Of a stretch of 64,000 bases of DNA, positions 40,397 through 49,204 are shown piece after piece. This stretch comes from Thermincola carboxydiphila. GTDB lineage: Bacteria; Bacillota; Thermincolia; Thermincolales; UBA2595. The notes beneath the pieces were generated by a model. It ran no database searches, was not told where the DNA came from, and saw only the letters and a list, made by a program, of their open reading frames with translations. Position numbers and translations under genes: made by a program. The stretch spans positions 124,001 through 188,000 of the forward strand of contig JAENYP010000001.1 in the NCBI GenBank assembly GCA_016841725.1, given 5' to 3'. The stretch's first letter is position 1. The number at the start of each line of letters is the position of its first letter.

Positions 40397-41728
40397 ATGG
40401 TAAATTCTCTGCAGAATATGTTCCTGAGTACCCGGCAGTTAAATGAATTACAACTGAGGCGTTTGAATAATACATTACAAAAATGCCGGGAATCAATACT
40501 ATACCGGGAGAAACACGCCGGGTATCCTTTAAAAACAGAAAATCTTGAAGATATCAGTCTGTTTCCTGTTACTACCAAGGAGGAACTCAGACAATATGCT
40601 CCCCTGGGTACTTTGGCTGTACCGCCGGAACAAGTTGTGGAATATCATGAGTCTTTTGGAACGACCGGGGAACCGATTTCTGTTTGGCTGACAGCTGCTG
40701 ATTTTGCCCAGTGGACTCAGCAGATCGAATACTGTGCCATTGGTTTTAACCCCGGGGATACAGTACTGGTCCGCTTCCCCTATGCCATATCAGACCCGGC
40801 ACACATTGTCCAGTCTGCTGCCAAAAAACGGGGGGCATGTGTCGTTCCGGTCAGCAGCCGTACTGTCGTCAGCCCACACACCAGGGTAATCAAGCTCCTG
40901 CTGAAACTCAGGGCGACAGTGATTGGCTGCCTGCCCCTTGAGGCCATATTGCTCGCCGAAACCGCCAAACTCATGGGATATGATCCTGCCAGGGATTTTC
41001 CCCATCTCCGGGGTTTTTGTGTGGCCGGTGAAATGCTGACAGATTCCCGAAAAAAACTGATTGAGAAACTCTGGAGTGCCAGGGTCTATAATATGTATGG
41101 GACAACCGAAAACGGGAACATTGCTGCTGACTGCTCCGAGGGCTGTCTCCATGCCGCCGAAGACCATTTTCTTCTGGAGGTTTTGCATCCAATAACATTT
41201 AAACCTGTGCCCCCGGGTGAAAGAGGCATCTTAGCCGTTACCACCCTGACCCTGGAAGCCTGTCCCCTGGTCCGATATGTGACCGGAGATATGGTAACCC
41301 TTAACCCCTCCGGCTCCTGTTCCTGTGGCCGCACCGGTCAAATTGTGCAGCACCTGGGACGCTATAACGACAGATTGGAGATTAACGGCACCACGATAAT
41401 TCCGGGAGATTTGCAGGAAGCTGTCCTGCAAACTCCGGATAACCTTATTTCTTCACTGTGGATGATTGGGGTCACCGGGAACGGTCTGGTTATCAGGGCG
41501 GAAAGTGAACAACCGGGCGCTGATACCGCTTCTGCCCGGGCCTTTTTGTCCGACAAATTGAAGATACCGGTAAAACTTGAACTCGTACCCATTGGGGAGA
41601 TGTTTGACAGGAACAAGCTGTTGGAAGTGTCACCGGTCATCAAGCCCAAATATGTGGCCAACTGGGCGGCCGGAAACCGTAATCCCAGGACCCTGGACCG
41701 GCTGCTCAGCGGATACCATACTTTTTAA
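40397..41728 (+). CDS. PaaK-like adenylate-forming ligase 3
   Basis: More distant member of the family than ligases 1 and 2. Motifs: EYHESFGTTGEPISVWLTAA near residue 83, VYNMYGTTENGNIAADCSEG near 232, CPLVRYVTGDMVTL near 290, SCSCGRTGQIVQHLGRYNDR near 305. AGAGGGAG precedes the ATG. The FGTTGEP loop and NMYGTTE motif resemble ligases that couple or load hydroxy-/amino-benzoates, so this may be the enzyme that joins two building blocks. Its stop overlaps the convergent CPBP gene in a shared TTAA. Confidence 0.88.
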   Translation: MVNSLQNMFLSTRQLNELQLRRLNNTLQKCRESILYREKHAGYPLKTENLEDISLFPVTTKEELRQYAPLGTLAVPPEQVVEYHESFGTTGEPISVWLTAADFAQWTQQIEYCAIGFNPGDTVLVRFPYAISDPAHIVQSAAKKRGACVVPVSSRTVVSPHTRVIKLLLKLRATVIGCLPLEAILLAETAKLMGYDPARDFPHLRGFCVAGEMLTDSRKKLIEKLWSARVYNMYGTTENGNIAADCSEGCLHAAEDHFLLEVLHPITFKPVPPGERGILAVTTLTLEACPLVRYVTGDMVTLNPSGSCSCGRTGQIVQHLGRYNDRLEINGTTIIPGDLQEAVLQTPDNLISSLWMIGVTGNGLVIRAESEQPGADTASARAFLSDKLKIPVKLELVPIGEMFDRNKLLEVSPVIKPKYVANWAAGNRNPRTLDRLLSGYHTF

Positions 41729-42453
41729 CCGGAAGAGTTGTATCCTCGCGACTTAAGCCATACCCAGGCAGGAATCAATATGACAAATACGGATAAGTAC
41801 ATTAAGCGAATCCCAGGGTACATAATAGCTGCCACTTCCCCGGACTGGATTAAAACATTATATGAAGCTCCAACCCCCCAAAAGAATGGATATATCAGCA
41901 ATACACTGCTGCCGGCCCGGTAAACCAAAGCATACATTATGCCAACAAAGAAAAGCAATAGAAATTCAGGCTGGAAACCGATATGGTGAAAGGAATAGAA
42001 CAAAGCAGTCAACAATACTGCCGGAATTACTCCAAAGGCCTGTTCAAACAGGGTCCTCAAAAAGCCGTAAAAGAAGATTACTTCAAAAACACCGGTACAC
42101 AATATTAACAGCATTGTCAGCGCCGTATCAAGGTCAAATTCGAAACCCTCCGGCGGCACCCAATAAACAAATATGCCCAGCAGAAACAGTCCGAGTATAA
42201 GGTTTACGGGCATAAATAAATGCCACCTGTGAAGAGTCAGGCCAAACTCAGTAAAACTGCGGCCTGACCTTTGTATGTATAACAGGGGAAACAGGATTCC
42301 GGCCAGACCGACCATGCCAATATCGTGAATTACAATACGAATCCAGCTGGCGGCGCTGAAAGGAAGCATTAATACAGACAAAAAAATAATCACGAGTCCT
42401 GCCGTGACAGCGACAAGGGTTTCCTTTGCAGGCTGCCATTTAAATAGCTGCAT
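41725..42453 (-). CDS. CPBP-family integral membrane protein (degenerate protease motif)
   Basis: Six to eight membrane helices with a CAAX-protease/bacteriocin-processing domain. The usual EExxxR motif is reduced: the segment reads FEVIFFYGFLRTLFE, with only one Glu and no Arg at the canonical place; the second motif SFHHIG keeps His. It may be an inactive or divergent member. Such proteins often serve self-immunity or peptide maturation next to natural product genes, but here only its position argues for that. Weak ribosome site (GGAGG about 8 bases upstream of ATG at 42453). Confidence 0.8.
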   Translation of the reverse strand: MQLFKWQPAKETLVAVTAGLVIIFLSVLMLPFSAASWIRIVIHDIGMVGLAGILFPLLYIQRSGRSFTEFGLTLHRWHLFMPVNLILGLFLLGIFVYWVPPEGFEFDLDTALTMLLILCTGVFEVIFFYGFLRTLFEQAFGVIPAVLLTALFYSFHHIGFQPEFLLLFFVGIMYALVYRAGSSVLLIYPFFWGVGASYNVLIQSGEVAAIMYPGIRLMYLSVFVILIPAWVWLKSRGYNSSG

Positions 42454-42706
42454 ATGATAACCTCCTAGAAGAAAAGGTAAACTTCAGGTTATATATGAAT
42501 ATATGCAGCACAGCCGGGAAAAGTCACTCAAAAAGGCAAAATTATAGTCCGTATATCAACCTTTCCAGTCCTGATAAATTCGGAACAAAGCATTTGCTCT
42601 CTGTTCTCATGGGCAAATTTCAGAGCCAGGTTCATCTAAGTGAAACCCGTTTATGTACAAAGGGAAGATTGGCTAAGTTCATTGCCTGTTTCAGGCATCC
42701 TCTGAA

Positions 42707-42853
42707 TTAATTTGCATCGATTTTCATTCTGATTACTCCGTCCGGGAATACTATAAACACCTCTGTTTTGGTTTCTTTTAATATAAATCCAAGGTTAGGG
42801 ATGATTTTTTCAGTATTCCCGAGACGATTTTTGACTGTTGTTTTTTTCAACAT
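42707..42853 (-). CDS. Small hypothetical protein (48 aa)
   Basis: Frame MLKKTTVKNRLGNTEKIIPN, then LGFILKETKTEVFIVFPDGV and IRMKIDAN. GGAGGA lies 7 bases before the ATG. The sequence has regular strand and turn spacing and a normal composition. No family recognised. The stretch 42454-42706 between it and the CPBP gene shows no supported feature. Confidence 0.55.
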   Translation of the reverse strand: MLKKTTVKNRLGNTEKIIPNLGFILKETKTEVFIVFPDGVIRMKIDAN

Positions 42854-42994
42854 CTAAAATTCCTCCCAGGAATGTTTTTTTTAACGATTTTGCGGCAACG
42901 AAAAGGACTCCCCCGGAATTAAACACTCCAAGACAGTCCTTGTGTTCCTAACTAACCTGATAAAAATTCTAAAAAGTTATGCAGGAAACCAAAA

Positions 42995-43033
42995 ACCCTG
43001 TCTTGGAAGCTCTCGCAAGCCTCAAGACAGGGT
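42995..43033 (-). terminator. Terminator of the 43053 gene
   Basis: Eleven-bp stem ACCCTGTCTTG / CAAGACAGGGT with a minus-strand T run. A weaker hairpin (AAGGACT / AGTCCTT, 42903-42941) follows further on. Confidence 0.75.
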
Positions 43034-43052
43034 GTTAATACTAAGTGATAAC

Positions 43053-43223
43053 CTAGCTAAATTTACCCAATAAGACTTGCACCAACCGGTTCCTTCTCTG
43101 ATTTATTCGCTTCAGGAAAAGGCCATGGAGAACCAAACTCTGTTCATTACCACAATCTATGGCTGCAGCGTTATTAATATTAGTCACTATACAGTTTTGC
43201 GGTCTAAGCATAATTGAAGTCAC
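43053..43223 (-). CDS. Small hypothetical protein (56 aa)
   Basis: Frame MTSIMLRPQNCIVTNINNAA, AIDCGNEQSLVLHGLFLKRI, ending VQVLLGKFS. GTG at 43223 has GGAGG 8 bases upstream, and an ATG four codons in is an alternative. Followed by a terminator, which supports its reality. Unrecognised. Confidence 0.5.
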   Translation of the reverse strand: MTSIMLRPQNCIVTNINNAAAIDCGNEQSLVLHGLFLKRINQRRNRLVQVLLGKFS

Positions 43224-43326
43224 GGGCGGTTCCTCCTTTTTCCATATTAGTGCAATGTATTAATGTTGTACAGTGTATACAATATACCATGATTGGAATT
43301 TGATGTCAATAGTAAACAAAACAAGG

Positions 43327-43356
43327 TTGACATCTGCACACACTTAGTCTTATAAT
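43327..43356 (+). promoter_or_regulatory. Consensus sigma-A promoter of the nrtR-pncB operon
   Basis: TTGACA (43327-43332), 18-base spacer, TATAAT (43351-43356). Both boxes are perfect. Confidence 0.85.
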
Positions 43357-43369
43357 GAATAAAAGCATA

Positions 43370-43394
43370 ACATATTCTTACATTAAGAATATGT
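43370..43394. promoter_or_regulatory. Perfect 11-bp palindrome, likely NrtR operator
   Basis: ACATATTCTTA-cat-TAAGAATATGT begins 13 bases after the -10 box and ends 22 bases before the regulator gene. A repressor bound here would block the promoter. Autoregulation of this kind is known for NrtR. Confidence 0.75.
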
Positions 43395-43416
43395 CCCTCG
43401 GAAACGGAGTGGTTAT

Positions 43417-44274
43417 ATGACCGCCAAAAAAAACAAATTCGAAAGGCCTTCAGTGACAGTCGATACCCTCATCTTTAGCGTGGCAAACAGCTATGAAGAT
43501 GACATCAGGAAACTGCCCCCAAAGGAACTCCGCCTTTTAATGGTTAAAAGAGCCGACCACCCCTATATCGGGATGTGGGCTCTCCCCGGTGGGTTCGTCA
43601 GGATGAACGAAAACCTTGAGGCTGCCGCGTACCGCGAACTGGAGGAAGAGACAAATATCAGCAGCATATACATGGAACAGTTGTTCACCTGGGGTGACGT
43701 TGGCCGTGACCCCAGGGCCCGGGTTATCAGCGTTTCGTACCTGGCCCTTGTAGATACAAGTGGTTTGGATGTCAGGGCAGGCGACAATGCTGTCGAAGCC
43801 AGGTGGTTCAAGGTCATCTGCAGTACCTTCTCGCGAAACAAAGTAAAAACTGATGCCGGTTACGAAGTGGTTGAAATGCGGAAACTCACCCTTTCCAATG
43901 ATGGAACTGAACTTACTGCAGATATAAAAATAACCAGGCTAACTGAAGGAAATATCACCCGGGTAACCAGGGAAATAACCGCAGCCTCCGGAATTGCCTT
44001 TGACCATGGCAAAATTATCGAGTACGGCATAGAAAGGCTCCGAAACAAGATCGAGTGGACAGATATAGCCTTTTCCATGATGCCACTCCTCTTCACCCTT
44101 AGCGAACTACAGCAGGTATATGAAGTTATCCTCGACAGGAAACTAAACAAGGGCAACTTTCGCAGAAAAATTGCCCGAATGGTTAGGGAGACGGACAGGA
44201 TTCAGCAAGATGTCGGCCATCGACCCTCTGCCCTCTTCCGTTTTAACCCAAACTGGGCTGAAGAAGTTTTTTAA
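43417..44274 (+). CDS. nrtR: NrtR-type Nudix-related transcriptional regulator of NAD metabolism
   Basis: N-terminal Nudix domain (residues 14-150) with box GGFVRMNENLEAAAYRELEE plus ETNI, where the usual Gly near the end is Asn, and a C-terminal winged helix (about 210-285; LFTLSELQQVYEVILDRKLN, KGNFRRKIARMV). NrtR proteins repress NAD-salvage genes and respond to ADP-ribose. The next gene is nicotinate phosphoribosyltransferase, 30 bases downstream, which confirms the assignment. GGAAACGGAG precedes the ATG. Confidence 0.88.
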   Translation: MTAKKNKFERPSVTVDTLIFSVANSYEDDIRKLPPKELRLLMVKRADHPYIGMWALPGGFVRMNENLEAAAYRELEEETNISSIYMEQLFTWGDVGRDPRARVISVSYLALVDTSGLDVRAGDNAVEARWFKVICSTFSRNKVKTDAGYEVVEMRKLTLSNDGTELTADIKITRLTEGNITRVTREITAASGIAFDHGKIIEYGIERLRNKIEWTDIAFSMMPLLFTLSELQQVYEVILDRKLNKGNFRRKIARMVRETDRIQQDVGHRPSALFRFNPNWAEEVF

Positions 44275-44304
44275 GCCTAACCGTCAAAAAAAGGAGATGG
44301 CAAC

Positions 44305-45645
44305 ATGAGCGTATTTGACAATAAACGACTACCCAAGGAACTGTTCCAGATTGATGTCGACCGGATGCGCAAGGGCTGGTACAGTGATGCATATTTCGCC
44401 AATACAGTTATGGTTTTGGATGCGCTGGCATCCGAGCCGGGTTACAGGTTCACCGGAAACGCTGATATCCCGGTCAGCGAAATCAATAACGGGAATGTCA
44501 TTGTAGAGATGCAGTTTTTTACCCGCCGGAAACCATTCAGCGTGGTTGCCGGTGTTGATGAGGCCCTGGCCATCCTTGAAGAATGCACCGGATACTGTGA
44601 CAACGAGGGCAACTTTATTAATACATACAGCCAACTTGAAGTAGAAGCGGTCCATGATGGAACCTTTGCCTACTATAGTGGAAACCCGCTCGAAGTACAG
44701 CCGGTACTTAAGGTCCGTGGCCGTTACCGTGATTTTGCAATCCTGGAAACCCCCATCCTGGGTGTGCTAACCGAGGCCACTAGGGTAGCAACCAATGTAT
44801 ATAACGTAATGGCTGCCACCCGCGGTAAGGATATCCTGTTCTTCCCGGCCAGATTTGCCCACTATAAACTGCAAGCCTTGCATGGTTATGCATATGCCCT
44901 GGCAATCCAGGTATATAACCATAAATTCGCGAAGAATTCCCGGGCATCTGTATCCACTGATGAACAGGGCATATGGTGGGGCGCCGGCGGCGGGGGTACC
45001 ATGGCTCACGCAAGTATCGCCTGTTTCTTTGGGGATACTGCGGAAACCACACTGCAGTTTGCCAGAAACCTTCCTGTGGACGTAAAGCGGGTTGCCCTGG
45101 TGGACTTCCACAACGACTGTATCGGGGAAACCTTAAAGGTAATGCTGGTCATGTGGGATAAATACTGGGAATTCTACAAAACCGGTGATAGAGAAGAGGC
45201 AGAAAAATACAGGCTTTTTGGAGTAAGGCCTGACACTTCCGGGAATATGCGTGATGTTTCGCTCCCGCCATTAGGTGATAAAAAACTGGACTGTGGCGTG
45301 AACCCCCGGCTTGTTTTGGCGCTCAGAGAAGCAATTGATAAAGCCTGGAAGGGCTTCGAACTCAACCTCCAGGCACAGGAAGCAGCGAAAAGATGGTGTA
45401 AGGCTGTCAAAATAATAGTTACCGGTGGTTTCAATGTTCGGAAGATCAATGAGTTTGAGAATCTTGGAGTACCGGTTGATATCTACGGAGTGGGCTCATC
45501 TCTCCTGGAGAACTCCAATGGGACCGGGACCAACAACGATTTTACCGCAGACATAGTCAGGGTTAAAATTAACGGTGAATGGCAAAAACTGTGCAAGGTC
45601 GGCAGGCAGCCATGTGACAACCCAAATTTGGAACAACTTCAATAG
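44305..45645 (+). CDS. pncB: Nicotinate phosphoribosyltransferase-like enzyme
   Basis: NAD-salvage enzyme that joins nicotinate and PRPP. 446 residues with DVDRMRKGWYSDAYFANTVM near the start (Tyr/Asp substrate site), MAATRGKDILFFPARFAHYK, SVSTDEQGIWWGAGGGGTMA with the active-site turn, and the C-terminal VDIYGVGSSLLENSNGTGTN phosphate-binding motif. AAAGGAGATG precedes the ATG. Regulated with nrtR. Confidence 0.88.
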   Translation: MSVFDNKRLPKELFQIDVDRMRKGWYSDAYFANTVMVLDALASEPGYRFTGNADIPVSEINNGNVIVEMQFFTRRKPFSVVAGVDEALAILEECTGYCDNEGNFINTYSQLEVEAVHDGTFAYYSGNPLEVQPVLKVRGRYRDFAILETPILGVLTEATRVATNVYNVMAATRGKDILFFPARFAHYKLQALHGYAYALAIQVYNHKFAKNSRASVSTDEQGIWWGAGGGGTMAHASIACFFGDTAETTLQFARNLPVDVKRVALVDFHNDCIGETLKVMLVMWDKYWEFYKTGDREEAEKYRLFGVRPDTSGNMRDVSLPPLGDKKLDCGVNPRLVLALREAIDKAWKGFELNLQAQEAAKRWCKAVKIIVTGGFNVRKINEFENLGVPVDIYGVGSSLLENSNGTGTNNDFTADIVRVKINGEWQKLCKVGRQPCDNPNLEQLQ

Positions 45646-45651
45646 CTTGAT

Positions 45652-46368
45652 CTATAGCCCGAATATATCTGATATATCCTTATCTGCAATTTCTCGCTTG
45701 CTTTTCTTACTTGCATTTTTCAGCATGCTTTCCAGTTTTCGTTCTATTGATTTTCTGACAAGTTCTTGCCCATCCAAACCCCTGAGCTCGAAAAAGAGCA
45801 TGGGATTCAAATCTAACCTGGCGCCTATGCCATATAATACCGCGGTCACATGCTTGCACATACTGGCCCAGTCAGGACAGCTACATTCAAAATGGATTTC
45901 TTTAGGTGATGGAAACATACCATACTTTCTCTCTGTAAATAAAACCGCTAATTCCTGAGGAAATTTCCCCGCAACCAGTTGTTCGAGTGAATCGATTCTA
46001 TGATTGCATAATGCCGTGACCTGCTCCCATTTCTCACTGCTTAAAGTATCGATTCGGATATTTACATCATAGGGCTTTGCTCTGCTGCCATGTACCTTAG
46101 CCGCTGCCTTCCCTTCAGATAACTTCAAATCCAGGACGGTATTGTTGCGAACATAGCTTTTACCCCTGGCGATTCGGTTTCCATAGTCTGCATAGCTCTC
46201 CAGATTCAAATTCCACGCCTTGCCCCACCAGCTTCTGGCCAGTGTTCTCCCTTCTATGATTACCGGTTCAATCTCGGGATTTTTCTTTTTAAGTTTCTCC
46301 AGCGCCTTAAGCGCCCTTGCTTTCTTTTCTGTTACCGATTCATACCTTGGGAATCCATAATAACCCAT
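45652..46368 (-). CDS. SWIM zinc-finger protein
   Basis: 238 residues with a C-terminal SWIM motif, HFECSCPDWASMCKHVTAVL (CxCx(n)CxH) near residue 165. The N-terminus (ARSWWGKAWNLNLESYADYG) is typical of SWIM proteins paired with bacterial SNF2 helicases. Its ATG overlaps the helicase stop (TAATG), so the two are coupled. Likely DNA-binding partner of the helicase. A defence or repair role is possible. Confidence 0.9.
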   Translation of the reverse strand: MGYYGFPRYESVTEKKARALKALEKLKKKNPEIEPVIIEGRTLARSWWGKAWNLNLESYADYGNRIARGKSYVRNNTVLDLKLSEGKAAAKVHGSRAKPYDVNIRIDTLSSEKWEQVTALCNHRIDSLEQLVAGKFPQELAVLFTERKYGMFPSPKEIHFECSCPDWASMCKHVTAVLYGIGARLDLNPMLFFELRGLDGQELVRKSIERKLESMLKNASKKSKREIADKDISDIFGL

Positions 46369-49019
46369 TATACATCACCGCCCAAAGCAAACATTTTCAT
46401 CAATTCTTCATTATTGTATTCTGTGATCCACTGTTCTCCACCGGAGCTTAAGATATCTCCTGATAATTTCTGTTTTTCTTGAATCATAGCATCTATCTTT
46501 TCTTCTATGGTGCCTTTTGTAACAAATTTGTGCACCATGACATTCTTTGTCTGGCCAATACGGAAAGCCCGGTCTGTGGCCTGGTTTTCAACAGCCGGAT
46601 TCCACCATCTGTCAAAATGAATGACATGATTGGCCGCTGTCAGATTAAGTCCAACACCGCCCGCCTTAAGAGAGAGCACCATATAAGGTACATAATGCTC
46701 ACTATTAAACTCTTTCACCATTTCATTTCGCCTTTTCACAGGCGTCCCACCGTGAAGCACGAATCCCTCTTTGGAAAATATGCCACTTAAAAAATCCGAA
46801 ATTGGTTCAGTCATCTCCCTAAATTGGGTGAAAATAAGAACTCGTTCCCTTTTCTCGTATATCGTTTTACATATTTCTCTCAATTGTTCAAACTTGCCGC
46901 TTTGTTCTGATTTATATTCTTCTCTGCCCAGATATTGATCCGGGTGATTACAGATTTGCTTGAATTTCATAATGCTGGCTAAGACAAGCCCCTTTCGCTC
47001 AATCCCTTCAGCCTTTTCCAATTTTTTTGAAATCTGTTCAATCAGCTGCTTATAAAGGGCAATTTGTTTCTTGGACAAGGTAGTATAAGCGTTAATTTCA
47101 AGTTTATCCGGCAGGTCCGCGATGATACTTTTATCGGTTTTCAGCCTTCTCAATATGAAGGGTTGGATCATCTTGCGTAACTTGGCATATCCGCTTATGT
47201 TTTCAGCAAGCCCCTTCGTAAAGTCAGTAAATTCTTTGGTTGTTCCCAGCAGCCCCTGATTAAGAAAATCGAATATTGACCATAGGTCGCTTAATCGGTT
47301 TTCAATCGGTGTTCCAGTCATTGCAATTCGCATTTTAGCGGGGATCGCTTTGATGGCTTTTGTCTGCTTGGTTCCTGGATTCTTGATGGCTTGTGCTTCA
47401 TCCAAAATCAAACATTCCCATTGTCTGGTTATTAGCGCTTCTAACCTGACCGCCATTCCATAAGTGGTAATATATAAAAATTTCCCCTCCCTGATCTGAA
47501 GCGTTTCTGAGCTTTTCAAATCACTTTTATGCAGTATCTGATAAGGCATTTCGGGAGCGAATTTTTCGATTTCCTTCTGCCAGTTTCCAATCAGGGAGGC
47601 TGGCAGGATAAGAAGCGCCGGTCCACCATTATGGATTCTGCGATATTCTAAAAAGGCAATCATCTGAACCGTTTTGCCCAGTCCCATGTCATCTGCCAAG
47701 CAGGCGCCAAATCCCAATTGGGACATCAGATTGAGCCAATGATATCCAGTTTCCTGATATGCCCGTAAATTTGCATGAAATGAAGGCACAGCGCTGACTT
47801 TTTTATTTACAGCGGGATAAATCAGACTTTCCTTCATCCTTCTGAGCCATTGACCGTTAGAAACTGATATATCAATCTCATCCGTTGAAATAGCCAATAG
47901 CTGATTCATATTTAATTCCAGTCTCATGGCATCTCCAAGAGACAAGATTTCATCTTTTGTCAGGTCCTTTACCTTGTCAAAGGCCTGAAGCACAGCTTCC
48001 AATTTTCTTTTGTTAACTTCAACCCATTTTCCCTTATATTGAACCAGCCCCTCCGCCATGTCCAAAAATGCTCTTAATTCCTGCTCTGTGATTACCTCAT
48101 CTCCTATATTTAGAGAAGGTAAAAAATCCATAATGGCATCTAAGCCAACCTTGGATGGCTCTTTTTCTCCCACTGCAACCGACAGCCGGATGGAATTGTT
48201 TCTTTTACGCCACCAATCTGGCACTCTGCACATAATTCCAGCTTCTTCATAAATCACTATCTCCTTTAAAACTGTATACGCCTCTTCTGCTGTAAGCTTT
48301 AGAGGCGAGAACAGTTCACCACTTTCCAGCAGTTCCGAGATGAAGCTGCTCTTTTCAGACGCCTTGATAACCGTTGAAATAAGCGAAAGTAATTTCTTTT
48401 CGTCCCCTTCAAATTCTGCTAATGCATTTTTCAGGGGTGTGTGTACCGCGCGCTTGCTTTTCACCGGTTTTGTTGAATAGGTAGCCATAAAGGCAAAGGG
48501 ATACTGCTCTTCCTTATTTTCAACCAAGTGAAAAAATACCCTTCCGACTACATTGATATTAGCGTTATGCTCGGCGAAATACCTGGCAACCGTACCGTCA
48601 TAATTCCTAATTTCCAGCTTGAAAACATTCAATAACGCTTCCCATACCGTTCGAATCCAATCATCATTAACATATTCCATCCCAATGACAAATGGGAGAT
48701 CTTCCTTAAGCTGATATAGCTCATCTTCCAACAAATCAACTTGTACGGCACCCCGGTTAAATTCAATTTCTGACTGTTGGCTTAGTTTTTTTATCAGCAT
48801 TTCTGCAATATGATGGAGATATTCAATCGAAGGTGAAAACCATTTCTCTTTCTGTAAAAAACCAAGATGAAATAAGGCCCTGTATCTATCAGTTTCAAAT
48901 GCCCGTATCCATGTACTTAGTGCATCCACTGGTTGATTTGGGATGTCCTCGATCACAAAGCCTTTCGGTAAAAAGCAGGCATTTAATTCTGGTACTTTTT
49001 GTGTTTTTAGTCGTGTCAT
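46368..49019 (-). CDS. SNF2-family DEAD/DEAH helicase-like ATPase
   Basis: About 880 residues. N-terminal half is the SNF2-associated bacterial domain; the motor starts near residue 430 with CLADDMGLGKTVQMIAFLEY (motif I), LILDEAQAIKNPGTKQTKAI (motif II), MTGTPIENRLSDLWSIFDFL (III), then lobe 2 with VLIFTQFREM, HGGTPVKRR, VLSLKAGGVGLNLTAANHVI and HFDRWWNPAVENQATDRAFR (V-VI). The start is uncertain: ATG at 49019 has GGGAG at 12 bases, and ATG at 49037 is an alternative. Forms an operon with the SWIM protein. Such pairs occur in defence islands and this one borders a tRNA-linked accessory region. Confidence 0.92.
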   Translation of the reverse strand: MTRLKTQKVPELNACFLPKGFVIEDIPNQPVDALSTWIRAFETDRYRALFHLGFLQKEKWFSPSIEYLHHIAEMLIKKLSQQSEIEFNRGAVQVDLLEDELYQLKEDLPFVIGMEYVNDDWIRTVWEALLNVFKLEIRNYDGTVARYFAEHNANINVVGRVFFHLVENKEEQYPFAFMATYSTKPVKSKRAVHTPLKNALAEFEGDEKKLLSLISTVIKASEKSSFISELLESGELFSPLKLTAEEAYTVLKEIVIYEEAGIMCRVPDWWRKRNNSIRLSVAVGEKEPSKVGLDAIMDFLPSLNIGDEVITEQELRAFLDMAEGLVQYKGKWVEVNKRKLEAVLQAFDKVKDLTKDEILSLGDAMRLELNMNQLLAISTDEIDISVSNGQWLRRMKESLIYPAVNKKVSAVPSFHANLRAYQETGYHWLNLMSQLGFGACLADDMGLGKTVQMIAFLEYRRIHNGGPALLILPASLIGNWQKEIEKFAPEMPYQILHKSDLKSSETLQIREGKFLYITTYGMAVRLEALITRQWECLILDEAQAIKNPGTKQTKAIKAIPAKMRIAMTGTPIENRLSDLWSIFDFLNQGLLGTTKEFTDFTKGLAENISGYAKLRKMIQPFILRRLKTDKSIIADLPDKLEINAYTTLSKKQIALYKQLIEQISKKLEKAEGIERKGLVLASIMKFKQICNHPDQYLGREEYKSEQSGKFEQLREICKTIYEKRERVLIFTQFREMTEPISDFLSGIFSKEGFVLHGGTPVKRRNEMVKEFNSEHYVPYMVLSLKAGGVGLNLTAANHVIHFDRWWNPAVENQATDRAFRIGQTKNVMVHKFVTKGTIEEKIDAMIQEKQKLSGDILSSGGEQWITEYNNEELMKMFALGGDV

Positions 49020-49129
49020 AATATAATAATCTCCCATTTTTGAATATCTCACTTGCACCAGCAATAGATTCACCCCAGGCTAGACTTCATGGTGCTCTGC
49101 CCCAAACCCCATTAAATTATTAGTTTGAA

Positions 49130-49173
49130 CAAAAAAAATCAAGACCCTGGGATTTTAGCGCAAGTTCTTGATT
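49130..49173 (-). terminator. Terminator of the nucleotidyltransferase cassette
   Basis: Arms AATCAAGA / TCTTGATT with a T run on the minus strand. It resembles the tRNA-Leu downstream region in part. Confidence 0.6.
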
Positions 49174-49184
49174 CTCAGTCTTAA

Positions 49185-49204
49185 AGTGGTGCCCAAGACC
49201 GAGA
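49185..49204. repeat. Decayed tRNA-Leu 3'-end copy 1
   Basis: AGTGGTGCCCAAGACCG matches the tRNA-Leu(UAA) 3' end (AGTGGTGCCCGAGACCG, from 52405) with one mismatch, then diverges. It marks the left edge of the cassette 49.2-50.2 kb. Confidence 0.65.

Noticed and set aside
42495-42710. 71-residue plus-strand frame after the CPBP gene
   Set aside because: No ribosome site and no protein-like pattern.
49086-49112. A fourth decayed tRNA-Leu copy
   Set aside because: Only about 10 consecutive bases agree and the rest does not align convincingly by eye.
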